Of a stretch of DNA of 64,000 bases, positions 44,724 through 54,035 are shown one piece after another. The notes under the pieces are model-generated. The model had not been told where the DNA came from. It worked only from the letters and a program-made list of their open reading frames with translations, and did no database searches. The stretch is from Georgenia subflava. Lineage in GTDB: Bacteria; Actinomycetota; Actinomycetes; Actinomycetales; Actinomycetaceae. The position numbers and the translations under genes are program-made. The DNA lies in contig NZ_VUKD01000001.1 of assembly GCF_009193155.1 (NCBI RefSeq), positions 620,001-684,000 of the forward strand, written 5' to 3'. Each line of letters starts with the position of its first letter. The stretch's first letter is position 1.

Positions 44724-45770
44724 ATGAGCTCGTCCGACGCCGAGGACCTGTCCGCTGCCGAGACGGAGCCAGGGGGCCGCCATGCCGCCCCGCTGCCCGA
44801 CGTCGTCGAGGATCTCCTGGGTCCGCCGTGGGTGGCGCGGACGATCGGCCTCGGCCGGCGCACCGACGGCGGCGAGGAACCCGGTGCACCCGACGTCGCC
44901 ACCCTCGTGCACCAGGAGGGCGCCGGCTCCGCGCCGCGGGCGGTCCTGTACCTCTCCGGTTTCACCGACTACTTCCACCAGGCTGAGCACGCCCAGGCGT
45001 GGATCGACTCCGGGTACGACTTCTACGCGCTGGACGTGCGCCGCACGGGTCGCTCGACCAACGGCCACCCCCGCCCGAACGACGTGCGGGACCTGCGGGT
45101 GCACGACGAGGAGATCGGCGCCGCGCTGGAGCTCGTCCGCGGCGACGGACACCGGCCGGTGGTGCTGCTGGGGCACTCCACCGGCGGCCTGCAGGCGGTG
45201 CTGTGGGCATCGGACCACCCTGGGAGCGTGGACGCCGTCGTGCTCAACTCGCCGTGGCTGGACCTCAACGCCGGCTGGGTCCAGCGGGTGCCGGTCACGG
45301 CGGCGGTCGACCGGCTGGGAGCCTGGCTGCCCAGCCTGCGGATCGGGGCCCTGGAGCAGGCCTACGGCCGCTACCTGCATGTGGACACCGGCGGCGACTG
45401 GGACTTCGACCTCACCCTCAAGCCGCACGAGGGCTTTCCGGCGCGCGCCGGGTTCATCCGGTCCGTGCGCCGGGCGCAGGCAGAGATCGGCCGCGGGCTG
45501 GACGTCTCCGTACCGGTGCTGCTGTGCTGCTCGACCCGGACCGGGGACAGCAAGGATCCCGGACCGGCCGACCTGTCCACCTCCGACGTCGTGCTCGACG
45601 TGGCGCAGATGATCTCGCGGGCGCCGATGATCGGCGAGGACGTGACGATCCTGCAGGTGCCCGGCGGCATCCACGACCTCGCCCTCGGCCCGGAGCCGGG
45701 CCGGGAGTACTACACGCGCAGCGCCATCGAGTGGGCGAGCTCGAAGCTGCCAGCACCCGTGCCCGACTGA
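44724..45770 (+). CDS. alpha/beta-hydrolase
   Basis: A 348-residue hydrolase. The nucleophile elbow is LLGHSTGGLQAV (Ser), the acid is probably in the PVLLCCSTRTGD strand region, and the catalytic His is in VPGGIHDLALG. The oxyanion strand LYLSGFTDYFHQ precedes. Likely an esterase or lysophospholipase-like enzyme; substrate unknown. Its stop lies 11 bp from the convergent DHA2 gene. Confidence 0.85.
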   Translation: MSSSDAEDLSAAETEPGGRHAAPLPDVVEDLLGPPWVARTIGLGRRTDGGEEPGAPDVATLVHQEGAGSAPRAVLYLSGFTDYFHQAEHAQAWIDSGYDFYALDVRRTGRSTNGHPRPNDVRDLRVHDEEIGAALELVRGDGHRPVVLLGHSTGGLQAVLWASDHPGSVDAVVLNSPWLDLNAGWVQRVPVTAAVDRLGAWLPSLRIGALEQAYGRYLHVDTGGDWDFDLTLKPHEGFPARAGFIRSVRRAQAEIGRGLDVSVPVLLCCSTRTGDSKDPGPADLSTSDVVLDVAQMISRAPMIGEDVTILQVPGGIHDLALGPEPGREYYTRSAIEWASSKLPAPVPD

Positions 45771-45781
45771 AGGCGCACGTC

Positions 45782-47587
45782 CTACCGGCGCTCGGCCGGA
45801 ATCTCCGGCTCGTCGGTTGCCCCGGCCTCGACGTCGGACGAGTCGACGTCGGACGGCTCAGCGTCAGGCGGCTCAGCGTCAGACGGCTCGGCATCGGACG
45901 GCTCGGCATCGGACGGCTCTTCGAGGAGATCGACGGTGTCGGCCGCCGGCTGGCCGGCGAGTGCCGCCGTCGTGCCGGGGTCCTCCCCCTCGAGCACCTC
46001 GCGGACCTCCGTGGGGGCGTCCCAGGTGCTGCGCAGCTCGGTGCCGCGCATGAAGCAGACGGCGACAAGGCCGATGATGGAGACCGCCGCGGCGATCCCG
46101 AAGAGCATGCCGATGCCGTCGCCGTACGCGTCGGTGATGACCCGGGCGGCCGCGTCCGGCAGGGTGCTGAGGTCCAGGGACGACGTCGACGCGTCCAGCG
46201 CCGCGGCGTCGACCCCCTGCTCGGCGTAACCGGCCCGGGCGAGGTCGGTGACCCGTAGCGCGTAGATGGCGCCCAGCACCTGGATGCCCATCGCACCGCC
46301 GAGCGTCCGGAAGAACGTCACGGTGGAGGTCGCGGCGCCGACGTCGCTGACCGGGACGGTGTTCTGCACAGCCAGCACGAGGTTCTGCATGGACGCACCG
46401 AGGCCGACGCCGGCGATGAGCAGGTACAGGCCGATGAGCCCCAGGTTCGTGGTCGCCCCGACGGTGGCCATCAGGGTCATGCCGAGCGCGAGCAGGGCGG
46501 AGCCGCCCACGACGTACGGCTTCCACCGGCCACTGGCGGTCACGAGCCTTCCGGCGACGGTGGAGGAGACGAGCAGGCCGACCATCAGCGGCAGGCCGAG
46601 CCAGCCGGCGACCGTCGGGGAGTACCCACGGCCGATCTGGAAGTACTGGCCGAGGAAGACGTTGGCACCGAACATGACGGTGCCGACCGCCAGGCTGGCG
46701 ATGATGGCCAGCACGGTGGTGCGCTCGGTGAGGATCTTCATCGGGACGACCGGCTCGTCTGCCCGCAGCTCGACGAGGACGAACAGGGCGACCACGAGAA
46801 CCGCACCACCGACCATCGCGGCGGTCTGCCACGACGCCCATGCGAAGGCGTGGTCGGCGAAGGAGACCCACACCAGCACCAGCGTGGCGGCGACGGAGAT
46901 CAGGGCCGCGCCCAGCCAGTCGATCTTCGCGCCCGGCCGACCCTCGCCCGGGACCTTGAGGTTGCGCCAGATGACTCCCATCGCGAGCAGCATGAAGGGG
47001 ATGGCGCTCCAGTAGCACCAGCGCCAGCCGAGCCACGGGATGTCGACGATGATGCCGCCGATGAGCGGTCCGGACACAGTAGCGACGGCCATGACGGCGC
47101 CCATGTACCCGTTGTAACGGCCGCGCTGCCGGGGCGGGATGATCGTGGCGATGATGATCTGCACCAGGACCTGGAGCGCCCCCATGCCCAGTCCCTGGAT
47201 GATCCGGACGCCGATGAGCATGCCCGCCGAGGTGGCTGCGCCGGACAAGAGCGAGCCGAGCGTGAAGAGCCCCATGGCGGCCAGGAGCAGCTTCTTCTTG
47301 TCGGTGAGGTCGGCGAGCTTGCCGGCGATCGGGGTCACCGCCGTCGAGGCGAGGATCGCCGAGGTGATGATCCAGGTGTACTGCTGCTGCGTGCCCCCGA
47401 TCTCGGCGACGATCACCGGCAGCGCGTTGCCGACCACGGTGTTGGACAGCATCGCGACGAACAGGGTGATCAGCAGCCCGGTGAGAACCTTGAGGATCTG
47501 CTGGTGCTCGGCATGCGCAGCCGCCGCCTGTGCCGGGCTCATGCCGGCGTAGATCTTCTTGGCGGTGAGGTCCTTCTTCTTGCTCAC
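45782..47587 (-). CDS. DHA2-family MFS multidrug exporter
   Basis: A 601-residue exporter with 14 hydrophobic segments. Start is GTG 47587 (VSKKKDLTAKKIYAGM). DHA2 signs: FVAMLSNTVVGNALPVI, GKLADLTDKKKLLLAAMG, GVRIIQGLGMGALQ. The C-terminal tail is acidic with tandem SDAEP units. The start overlaps the MarR stop as GTGA (47584-47587), so it is probably self-regulated with that repressor. Confidence 0.92.
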   Translation of the reverse strand: MSKKKDLTAKKIYAGMSPAQAAAAHAEHQQILKVLTGLLITLFVAMLSNTVVGNALPVIVAEIGGTQQQYTWIITSAILASTAVTPIAGKLADLTDKKKLLLAAMGLFTLGSLLSGAATSAGMLIGVRIIQGLGMGALQVLVQIIIATIIPPRQRGRYNGYMGAVMAVATVSGPLIGGIIVDIPWLGWRWCYWSAIPFMLLAMGVIWRNLKVPGEGRPGAKIDWLGAALISVAATLVLVWVSFADHAFAWASWQTAAMVGGAVLVVALFVLVELRADEPVVPMKILTERTTVLAIIASLAVGTVMFGANVFLGQYFQIGRGYSPTVAGWLGLPLMVGLLVSSTVAGRLVTASGRWKPYVVGGSALLALGMTLMATVGATTNLGLIGLYLLIAGVGLGASMQNLVLAVQNTVPVSDVGAATSTVTFFRTLGGAMGIQVLGAIYALRVTDLARAGYAEQGVDAAALDASTSSLDLSTLPDAAARVITDAYGDGIGMLFGIAAAVSIIGLVAVCFMRGTELRSTWDAPTEVREVLEGEDPGTTAALAGQPAADTVDLLEEPSDAEPSDAEPSDAEPPDAEPSDVDSSDVEAGATDEPEIPAERR

Positions 47588-48084
47588 GCAGGGTCCTTGG
47601 CTGGTTCGGTGTGCGGAAGTGCGGAGAGACGGGCATAGGCGTCCGTGGACGCCTGGGTGAGGGCGGCGAGGTCGTCGGCGAGCCGGGAGATGCGCTCGAC
47701 CGGCCACTGCGCCATGGACTCGGCGACGGCGCGCACGTGCAGGTCACGCACTCGGCGCACCCGCTCCCGGCCGGCGTCGGTCAGAGAGACCAGGGCGGCC
47801 CGCCCGTCCTCAGGGTCGGGGCGCCGGGCGATGAGCCCGAGGCGCTCGAGCCCGGCCGCCTGCCGGCTGACCACCGAGGGGTCGACGAGCTGCGCCTCGG
47901 CGAGGCTCGCGACACGGCACTCCCCGCTCCGGCTCAGGGTCAGCAGGAGCTGCACCTGCGTGGGCTGGAGGTCGAAGCGACGGGCCACGAGCTCGGACGA
48001 CCCGCGGCTACGGCGCCCGAGCGCGGCGAGCTCGTCCAGGACGCGCACGGACGCGACGCGTCGGGATTCGGACGTTCCGGACAT
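47584..48084 (-). CDS. MarR-family regulator of the DHA2 exporter
   Basis: A 166-residue winged-helix regulator (MSGTSESRRVASVRVLDELA). The HTH is VASLAEAQLVDPSVVSRQAAGLERLGLIARRPDPEDGRAALVSLTDAG. A direct partner in the operon, translated ahead of the exporter with a GTGA overlap. A TGCA-based palindrome just upstream is a likely operator. Confidence 0.9.
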   Translation of the reverse strand: MSGTSESRRVASVRVLDELAALGRRSRGSSELVARRFDLQPTQVQLLLTLSRSGECRVASLAEAQLVDPSVVSRQAAGLERLGLIARRPDPEDGRAALVSLTDAGRERVRRVRDLHVRAVAESMAQWPVERISRLADDLAALTQASTDAYARLSALPHTEPAKDPA

Positions 48085-48105
48085 GGCTACCACCATACAT
48101 CTACA

Positions 48106-48116
48106 TGCACCATGCA
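48106..48116. promoter_or_regulatory. candidate MarR operator
   Basis: TGCACCATGCA (48106-48116), with a second TTTGCACC copy at 48121, lies 22-45 bp upstream of the MarR start in an AT-rich stretch. The TGCA arms form an imperfect palindrome. Confidence 0.4.
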
Positions 48117-48275
48117 ACTAATTTGCACCAGGTGCTTCTCGTCACGTCACCTGCCGCCTCTCGGTGCCGGGCGGCGCCGGCCGGCTCAACCACGGCCCCA
48201 CGGACCGGTTAGTCCGGCCTGCCGCTCGGTGGGTGGTGGCGCCCCTGTTTCTCCCGCGGCTCGACCGCCGCCCCT

Positions 48276-48872
48276 TCAGCCCAGGAGCAGCATGACGGCC
48301 AGCGCGATCATCACGACGCCGATGACGACGTCGAGAACCCGCCAGGTGCCGGGCCGCCTCATCACCGGGGAGACGGCGCGGGCACCGAACCCGAGGGTCG
48401 TGAACCAGAGGACGCTGCCGCAGACGGCGCCGGCGGCGAACAGCCAGCGTCCGTCGCCGTACTGGTTCGCGACGGAGCCGAGCATGAGGACCGTGTCGAG
48501 GTACACGTGCGGGTTGAGGTAGGTGAGCGCGAGCGTGGTGGCGACCACCGTGCGGCGCCCCGAGCCGCCGCTCTCCAGCGGGTCGAGAGCTTGCGGCCGA
48601 CGCGCCTTCCACAGCGACCGGGCACCGTAGGCGGCAAGGTACGCGGCGCCGATCCACCGGAGCGCCGTCAGCACCGCCGGGCTCTCCTGAACGAGCACCC
48701 CCACGCCGCTCACACCGATCAGGATGAGCAGGGCGTCCGACACGGCGCAGATGGCGACGACGAGGCCGACGTGGGTACGAGTCAGGCCCTGCCTGAGGAC
48801 GTAGGCGTTCTGGGCGCCGATGGCCACGATGAGGGCGAGGCCGGTCAGCAGGCCGGACACAGCTGCGGTCAC
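48276..48872 (-). CDS. LysE/ArgO-family amino acid exporter
   Basis: A 198-residue six-pass protein with IVAIGAQNAYVLRQGLTRTHVG near the N-terminus and TLALTYLNPHVYLDTVLMLG, both typical of LysE/ArgO exporters of lysine and arginine. The usual divergent lysG regulator is not seen upstream. Chain length is normal. Confidence 0.9.
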   Translation of the reverse strand: MTAAVSGLLTGLALIVAIGAQNAYVLRQGLTRTHVGLVVAICAVSDALLILIGVSGVGVLVQESPAVLTALRWIGAAYLAAYGARSLWKARRPQALDPLESGGSGRRTVVATTLALTYLNPHVYLDTVLMLGSVANQYGDGRWLFAAGAVCGSVLWFTTLGFGARAVSPVMRRPGTWRVLDVVIGVVMIALAVMLLLG

Positions 48873-48947
48873 GGACCGAACTTAGCGGGGTGCAGCGCCC
48901 GGGCCGGACACCCAGCCCCCGGGCCGGACGCTCAGCACCCGAGCCGC

Positions 48948-49364
48948 CTACTCCGTCGCACCCGTGGGTTGCCAGGCGGCCCGCTCCTGGGTGGACATCA
49001 GGACGCAGAACTCGTTGCCCTCCGGGTCGGCGAAGACCACCCAGCCCGATCCGGGACCGTACTGCCCGCGGCGGTCCGCCAGCTCACGGGCACCGGACCG
49101 ACGTATGCGTTCCACCTCTTCGTCACGGGTGCCGTCTCGTGGCCGGAGGTCGAGGTGGACGCGGTTCTTGACGACCTTGCCCTCGGGCACCTCGATGAAC
49201 AGCAGCCGGTGGTCGGTGTCCGGGTCGCGGATCATGCACTCCTCGTCGCCCGGCCGGTTCGGGTCGTCGTCGAGATCGACGTAGCCGAGGAGGTTCTTCC
49301 ACCATGTGCTCAGCTCGTACGCGTCGCTGCAGTCGAAGGTGGTGTGCGAGACGAAGGAGGTCAT
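48948..49364 (-). CDS. VOC-family protein
   Basis: A 138-residue glyoxalase-like protein: FVSHTTFDCSDAYELSTWWKNLLG at the start and VVFADPEGNEFCVLM at the end. Similar actinobacterial proteins are of unknown function. Isolated gene. Confidence 0.8.
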   Translation of the reverse strand: MTSFVSHTTFDCSDAYELSTWWKNLLGYVDLDDDPNRPGDEECMIRDPDTDHRLLFIEVPEGKVVKNRVHLDLRPRDGTRDEEVERIRRSGARELADRRGQYGPGSGWVVFADPEGNEFCVLMSTQERAAWQPTGATE

Positions 49365-49575
49365 GCGTCGTCACCCTTCTCCCTTCGGACGGGCGTGTCA
49401 CGGGTATTCCGCGCGGTGTCGCCGTCGCGTCTGCCACGTCGTCAGGCCGGACGACCGACGACGGCACAGACACCCCCCTGCTCTGTCCGTGCCGCCGCGG
49501 TCCGTCCGTCCCCCGACCGCGCGCCGATGCCACCGCTGGCCGGGCCGGAGGTCCCGACCACCCGCTGGTGGGCGC

Positions 49576-49857
49576 TCAGTGGTTGCGCAGCGCCTTGATC
49601 AGCTCGTCCTTCTTCATGTCGGAGCGACCCTCGATGCCGATCTCCTTGGCGCGGTCCTGGAGCTCGTCGACGGTCCAGTCCTCGTAGGCCTGAGACTCCC
49701 CGCCCCGCTCCCCCACCTTCTCGCGAGAGTCTCGCGCCGAGGCGTTGGCGATACGGGCCGCCTTCTCCTTCGAGGCACCGTCCTCGCGGACCGCCTCGTA
49801 GACGTCCTTGTCCTTCACGCTGGGGCCCGGGTCGCCCTTGTCTGAGTTCTTCGGCAC
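49576..49857 (-). CDS. small protein with Rho N-terminal/SAP-like domain
   Basis: A 93-residue protein starting at GTG 49857 (VPKNSDKGDPGPSVKDKDVYEAV) behind GAGGAGTGCGAC. The first 55 residues are charged (KEKAARIANASARDSREKVG), and residues about 60-93 are a Rho_N/SAP-like helical motif (WTVDELQDRAKEIGIEGRSDMKKDELIKAL). It may bind DNA or RNA. Related small proteins are common in stress-related plasmid and chromosome regions of actinobacteria. Confidence 0.75.
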   Translation of the reverse strand: MPKNSDKGDPGPSVKDKDVYEAVREDGASKEKAARIANASARDSREKVGERGGESQAYEDWTVDELQDRAKEIGIEGRSDMKKDELIKALRNH

Positions 49858-49945
49858 GTCGCACTCCTCTCGGTCCCGTCCAGTCTGGAGCGCCTCGGGA
49901 CGGCCCGCATCTCGGGACGGGCGTCCCGAGACGAGAGACGGCGGG

Positions 49946-50464
49946 TCAGCCTCGCACGTCGTGGAGGTGGTGCAGCACGTCGTGCAGGAGGTACTGGCTG
50001 AGCGTGCGCACGGTGAAGTGGGAACCGTTCGAGCGCAGCCCGGGCCGCTCCCACTCGTGCGGGGGCACCGCGGCGAACTCCTGCGCCACGCGGCGGCCGG
50101 CATCCGCCAGCTTCTGCGAGACCGCGGCCGGGTCCTGCTCGCCGTAGCGTCCGGCCGCCGCCGCTGCGTCCTGGTCCCAGTCCGGGAACGTCGGCTCGTC
50201 CTGCTCGAGCATGAGCGCCAGGCGACCGCCCATGACCGCGAAGACGTCGGTGACGTGCGCGCCGTACTCCAGCGGAGACCAGGTCGACTCGTCGGGCCGC
50301 TCGGTCACGTCCGGTCGGGCCAGCACCGCCTGCCAGCGACCGACCGCGTCCTGCAGCGTCTCGGCGACGCTCGCCGGCGTCTGTGCGGCCACCTCGGCGC
50401 CGCACTCGTCGCAGCGGCGCTGGAGCACCCATGTCCAGTCCTTGGTGTCCGGCTCGATCGCCAT
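49946..50464 (-). CDS. DinB-family (four-helix) protein
   Basis: A 172-residue protein: WVLQRRCDECGAEVAAQTPASVAETLQDAVGRW, HVTDVFAVMGGRL and SQYLLHDVLHHLHDVRG fit DinB/maleylpyruvate isomerase-like proteins, where the His residues bind a metal. Thiol-dependent transferase or unknown. Start ATG 50464. Same strand as the next gene, gap 34 nt. Confidence 0.8.
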   Translation of the reverse strand: MAIEPDTKDWTWVLQRRCDECGAEVAAQTPASVAETLQDAVGRWQAVLARPDVTERPDESTWSPLEYGAHVTDVFAVMGGRLALMLEQDEPTFPDWDQDAAAAAGRYGEQDPAAVSQKLADAGRRVAQEFAAVPPHEWERPGLRSNGSHFTVRTLSQYLLHDVLHHLHDVRG

Positions 50465-50498
50465 GACGGCTCCTCCCGATGGTCCCGTTCGGACCACA

Positions 50499-51257
50499 CT
50501 AGGTGTTGATCTTGTCCCCGTCGGAGGCCAGCGAGTCGCCGGTCGAGACCTGCCAGCTCTCCAGCCGCGGGTCCGCCAGGATCGCCGAAACGAGCTCGGC
50601 ACTCCCGCCGACGACGGTGGAGTCGAAGTCGATCTCGGTGGCCACGCACCAGGAGGTGTCCTGCGGCCAGAACAGGTTCGGGCTCTGAGGGATGAACCAG
50701 TCACTCGCCGGCCAGTCGCCCATCAGTGCGGCCGCGCGCAGCGGGGCGCGGTAGACGAGGTACTCGCGCTGCGGGATCTGCAACGAGGCGTGCGCGCGCG
50801 GTCCGGACCGGTCGAACTCGGCGAACCCGTGGGCGGTGAAACCGTAGGGAACGAGCTGCTGGAGCTGGCCGTAGCCGTCCCACAGCGCGGAGAAGCACGT
50901 CTTTGTCGCAGGGGTGAAGGGCTCGAGGACGTCGAGCAGGGCGTGCAGGCAGTGCTGGGGCAGGTTGCCGATGTCAGGCGCCCATGCGGCCTCGGGCGCC
51001 GGGACAGCCGCGACGGCTGGCGCCGCGATCGCCTCCCACTGGGCGAGTGCGTGCATCCGGCGTCCGTTCCGGCGGACGATCTCGGCCCAGGTCACCCACT
51101 CGCCGCCGCGTGCGGGGCTCGGGTGGAGGATGCGTACGTAGGCATCGAAGCCCCTGGGGACCACCGAGCCGACCCAGCCGCCGAACGGTCCGAGGCGGGG
51201 CGCGATCCAGTTCTCGAAGTCCCCGTCGGCCGCCCGCACGAGCTCGATGTCTTCCAC
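50499..51257 (-). CDS. conserved actinobacterial protein of unknown function
   Basis: A 252-residue soluble protein (MEDIELVRAADGDFENWIAPRLG). No membrane segment or known catalytic motif; GFDAYVRILHP, FSALWDGYGQLQQLVPYGF and EYLVYRAPLRAA are the recognisable blocks. It is found widely in actinobacteria without an assigned function. Confidence 0.6.
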   Translation of the reverse strand: MEDIELVRAADGDFENWIAPRLGPFGGWVGSVVPRGFDAYVRILHPSPARGGEWVTWAEIVRRNGRRMHALAQWEAIAAPAVAAVPAPEAAWAPDIGNLPQHCLHALLDVLEPFTPATKTCFSALWDGYGQLQQLVPYGFTAHGFAEFDRSGPRAHASLQIPQREYLVYRAPLRAAALMGDWPASDWFIPQSPNLFWPQDTSWCVATEIDFDSTVVGGSAELVSAILADPRLESWQVSTGDSLASDGDKINT

Positions 51258-51352
51258 ACCCCCATGGTGGCGCAGCCCTCCCCGTCGCGCCGCGGCCCGC
51301 GGCGCAGCCTGCGCCCGCCGCGCCCGTCGGCAGACCTGCCTACAGTGAACCC

Positions 51353-52726
51353 ATGCGCCTGCTGCCCCTCGTCGACCCGGGTCCGCCGCTGACCCGCGAG
51401 CAGGTGCAGCGCTACTCCCGCCACCTCCTGCTCTGCCAGCTCGGCGACGTCGGCCAGCGCCGGCTGCTCGCCGCCCGCGTGCTCGTCATGGGCGCCGGCG
51501 GGCTCGGCTCCCCCGCCCTGCAGTACCTCGCCGCGGCGGGCGTCGGCCGCATCGGGATCGTCGACGACGACGTCGTGGACGCCTCGAACCTCCAGCGCCA
51601 GGTCATCCACTCCCTCGCCGACGTCGGCCGCCCGAAGGTCGACTCCGCCGCCGAGCAGATCGCGGGCCTCAACCCCGACGTCGAGGTGATCCGGCACCAC
51701 CTGCGCCTGGATGCCGCGAACGCCCACGAGATCCTCGCCGGCTACGACCTCGTCCTCGACGGCACCGACAACTTCCCCACCCGGTACCTCGTCAACGACG
51801 TCTGCGCCGAGCTGGGCATCCCGCTGGTCTGGGCATCGATCCTGCGCTTCGACGCCCAGGTGGCCGTCTTCTGGTCCCGCCCGCGCCCGGCAGCCATCGG
51901 GCCCGACGGCGCAGCAAGCGGTCCCGCGCCCGTCGCCGGTCGCACCGGAGGTGCGCCGCCGTCCCCCGACGGCGCAGCGAGCGGGGACACGACGTCGCCC
52001 GACGACGGTGCCGCCCGCCCGGCCGGCGTCACCCTGCGTGACCTCTTCCCCACGCCGCCGCCGGAGGGCACGACCCCGTCCTGCGGGCAGGCCGGGGTCC
52101 TCGGGGCGATGTGCGGGCAGGTCGGCTCGATCATGGCCGCCGAGGCGGTCAAGCTCATCACGGGCACCGGCGAGCCGCTGCTCGGCCGGGTGCTCGTCCT
52201 CGACGTCCTCGCGGCCCGGTGGAGCGAGCTGCCCGTGCGGCCCCGCGCCGGCGCCCACGCACCGGCGAGCCTCGTCGAGCTCGGCTACGACCCGGCCGGC
52301 AGCCCGCCGGGCAGCCCGGCGGCAGCTCTGTGCGCCGTACCGGGGTCCACGCCCCCCGCCGCGACCGCGCTGCCGGTGATCACCGTCCGCACGCTCGCCC
52401 AGCGCCTCGCCGCCCGCGAGCGCGGCAGCGACGACTTCGTCCTGCTGGACGTGCGCGAGGTCCCCGAGCGCAGCATCGTCACGATCCCCGGCGCCGTGTC
52501 CATCCCCCTCGCCGAGGTCCTGGCAGACCCGGAGTCCGCGGTGCACCGGCTCGACCTCGCCCATCCCGGCGGGGTCGCGCGCGAGCTGGTCGTGCACTGC
52601 CGCAGCGGGCAGCGCTCGGCACAGGCGGTCCGCGCGCTCACCGACGCCGGGGCCCGAGCCGTCAACGTCGAGGGCGGCGTGCTGGCGTGGGTGGCCGACA
52701 TCGACCCCACCCTGCCCACCTACTGA
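51353..52726 (+). CDS. moeZ: adenylyltransferase/sulfurtransferase MoeZ (ThiF-rhodanese fusion)
   Basis: A 457-residue two-domain protein. N-terminal E1-like adenylation domain: VMGAGGLGSPALQYLAAAGVGRIGIVDDDVVD and DGTDNFPTRYLVND. A low-complexity insertion of about 60 residues (with PDGAASG repeated) interrupts it, then PSCGQAGVLGAMCGQVGS. C-terminal rhodanese domain has the sulfur-carrying Cys in VVHCRSGQRSAQAV. It charges MoaD-type sulfur carriers for molybdopterin. The gene heads the Moco genes. Confidence 0.9.
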   Translation: MRLLPLVDPGPPLTREQVQRYSRHLLLCQLGDVGQRRLLAARVLVMGAGGLGSPALQYLAAAGVGRIGIVDDDVVDASNLQRQVIHSLADVGRPKVDSAAEQIAGLNPDVEVIRHHLRLDAANAHEILAGYDLVLDGTDNFPTRYLVNDVCAELGIPLVWASILRFDAQVAVFWSRPRPAAIGPDGAASGPAPVAGRTGGAPPSPDGAASGDTTSPDDGAARPAGVTLRDLFPTPPPEGTTPSCGQAGVLGAMCGQVGSIMAAEAVKLITGTGEPLLGRVLVLDVLAARWSELPVRPRAGAHAPASLVELGYDPAGSPPGSPAAALCAVPGSTPPAATALPVITVRTLAQRLAARERGSDDFVLLDVREVPERSIVTIPGAVSIPLAEVLADPESAVHRLDLAHPGGVARELVVHCRSGQRSAQAVRALTDAGARAVNVEGGVLAWVADIDPTLPTY

Positions 52727-52751
52727 GCGAACCGACGACCGAGAGGGCCAC

Positions 52752-54035
52752 ATGATCACCGTCGAGGAGCACCGGGCTGCCGTGCTGGCCGCCGTCGCCC
52801 CGCTCGAGCCGCGGCAGGTCCCGCTCACCGAGGCGCTGGACTGCGTGCTCGCCGAGGACGTGGTCGCCACGCTCGCCGTGCCACCCTTCGACAACTCCGC
52901 CATGGACGGCTACGCGGTGCGCACCGAGGACGTGGCGACGGCGGCCGGGACGACGCCGGTGCGGCTGCACGTGGTCGCGGACCTGCCCGCCGGCTCGGGC
53001 GAGCGTCCCGAGGTCCTGCCCGGCACGGCGGTACGCATCATGACCGGCGCCCCGATGCCGCCCGGGGCGGACACGATCGTCCCGGTCGAGCAGACCGACC
53101 AGCACGTGGGCCCGGGGGCGGGCAGCGCGCTGCCCGAGGTGGTCGAGATCCGCGCGTCCGCGGCGGTGGGCGCACACCTGCGCCGGGCAGGCGAGGACGT
53201 CTCCGTCGGCGCGCCGGTCCTCCCGGCCGGCGTCGAGCTCGGCGCCCGCGAGCTGTCCACCGCCGCCTCGACCGGGCACGGCACGCTGCCGGTGCGTCCG
53301 CGGGTGCGGCTCGGGGTGCTGTCCACCGGCTCCGAGCTCGTCGCCCCTGGCACGGCGCTGGAGCACGGCCAGATCCCCGACTCGAACTCGACCCTGGTGG
53401 CCGGCCTGGCCGCCACCTCCGGGGCACGGCCCGTGCCGCTGGGCTCCGTGGTGGACGACGCCGGGGCGCTGCGGGCGCGGCTGCGCGACAGCCTGCCCGA
53501 CGTCGACGCGATCGTCACCACCGGCGGCGTCAGCGCCGGCGCCTACGACGTCGTCAAGGAGGTCCTCGCCCCGCTCGGCGAGGTCACCTTCTCCGCCGTC
53601 GCCATGCAGCCGGGCAAGCCGCAGGGCTTCGGCGTGCTGCGCGACGGCGGCCGCGCGGTGCCGATCTTCTGCCTGCCGGGCAACCCGGTGAGCGTCTTCG
53701 TCAGCTACCTGGCCTTCGTCGAGCCGGCGCTGCGGGTCATGTCCGGCCAGGGCACCACCGACGAGCCCGAGACCCTGCGCCCGCCGCTGCTCGAGGCCGT
53801 GGTGGAGGTCGGCTGGACGTGCCCGCCAGGGCGTCGTCAGTACATGCCCGTGGTGCTCGAGGAGAGCGAGGACGACGCCGGCACCAGGGTGCTGCTCGCC
53901 CATCCGGCCGCGGCGGGCGGCTCGGGCTCGCACCTGGTGGCCTCCCTTGCCCGGGCCCACGCGCTCGCGATCGTCGAGGCCGACGTCGAGTCCGTGGCGG
54001 TGGGGGACGTCGTGACCGTCATGATGGTGCCGTGA
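52752..54035 (+). CDS. moeA: molybdopterin molybdotransferase
   Basis: A 427-residue protein (also Glp/gephyrin E-like) that inserts molybdate into molybdopterin. Motifs: PFDNSAMDGYAVR, TGAPMPPGADTIVPVEQ, TGGVSAGAYDVVKEVL, GKPQGFG and CLPGNPVSVFVSY. It follows moeZ by 25 nt and overlaps moaC by GTGA. Confidence 0.95.
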   Translation: MITVEEHRAAVLAAVAPLEPRQVPLTEALDCVLAEDVVATLAVPPFDNSAMDGYAVRTEDVATAAGTTPVRLHVVADLPAGSGERPEVLPGTAVRIMTGAPMPPGADTIVPVEQTDQHVGPGAGSALPEVVEIRASAAVGAHLRRAGEDVSVGAPVLPAGVELGARELSTAASTGHGTLPVRPRVRLGVLSTGSELVAPGTALEHGQIPDSNSTLVAGLAATSGARPVPLGSVVDDAGALRARLRDSLPDVDAIVTTGGVSAGAYDVVKEVLAPLGEVTFSAVAMQPGKPQGFGVLRDGGRAVPIFCLPGNPVSVFVSYLAFVEPALRVMSGQGTTDEPETLRPPLLEAVVEVGWTCPPGRRQYMPVVLEESEDDAGTRVLLAHPAAAGGSGSHLVASLARAHALAIVEADVESVAVGDVVTVMMVP

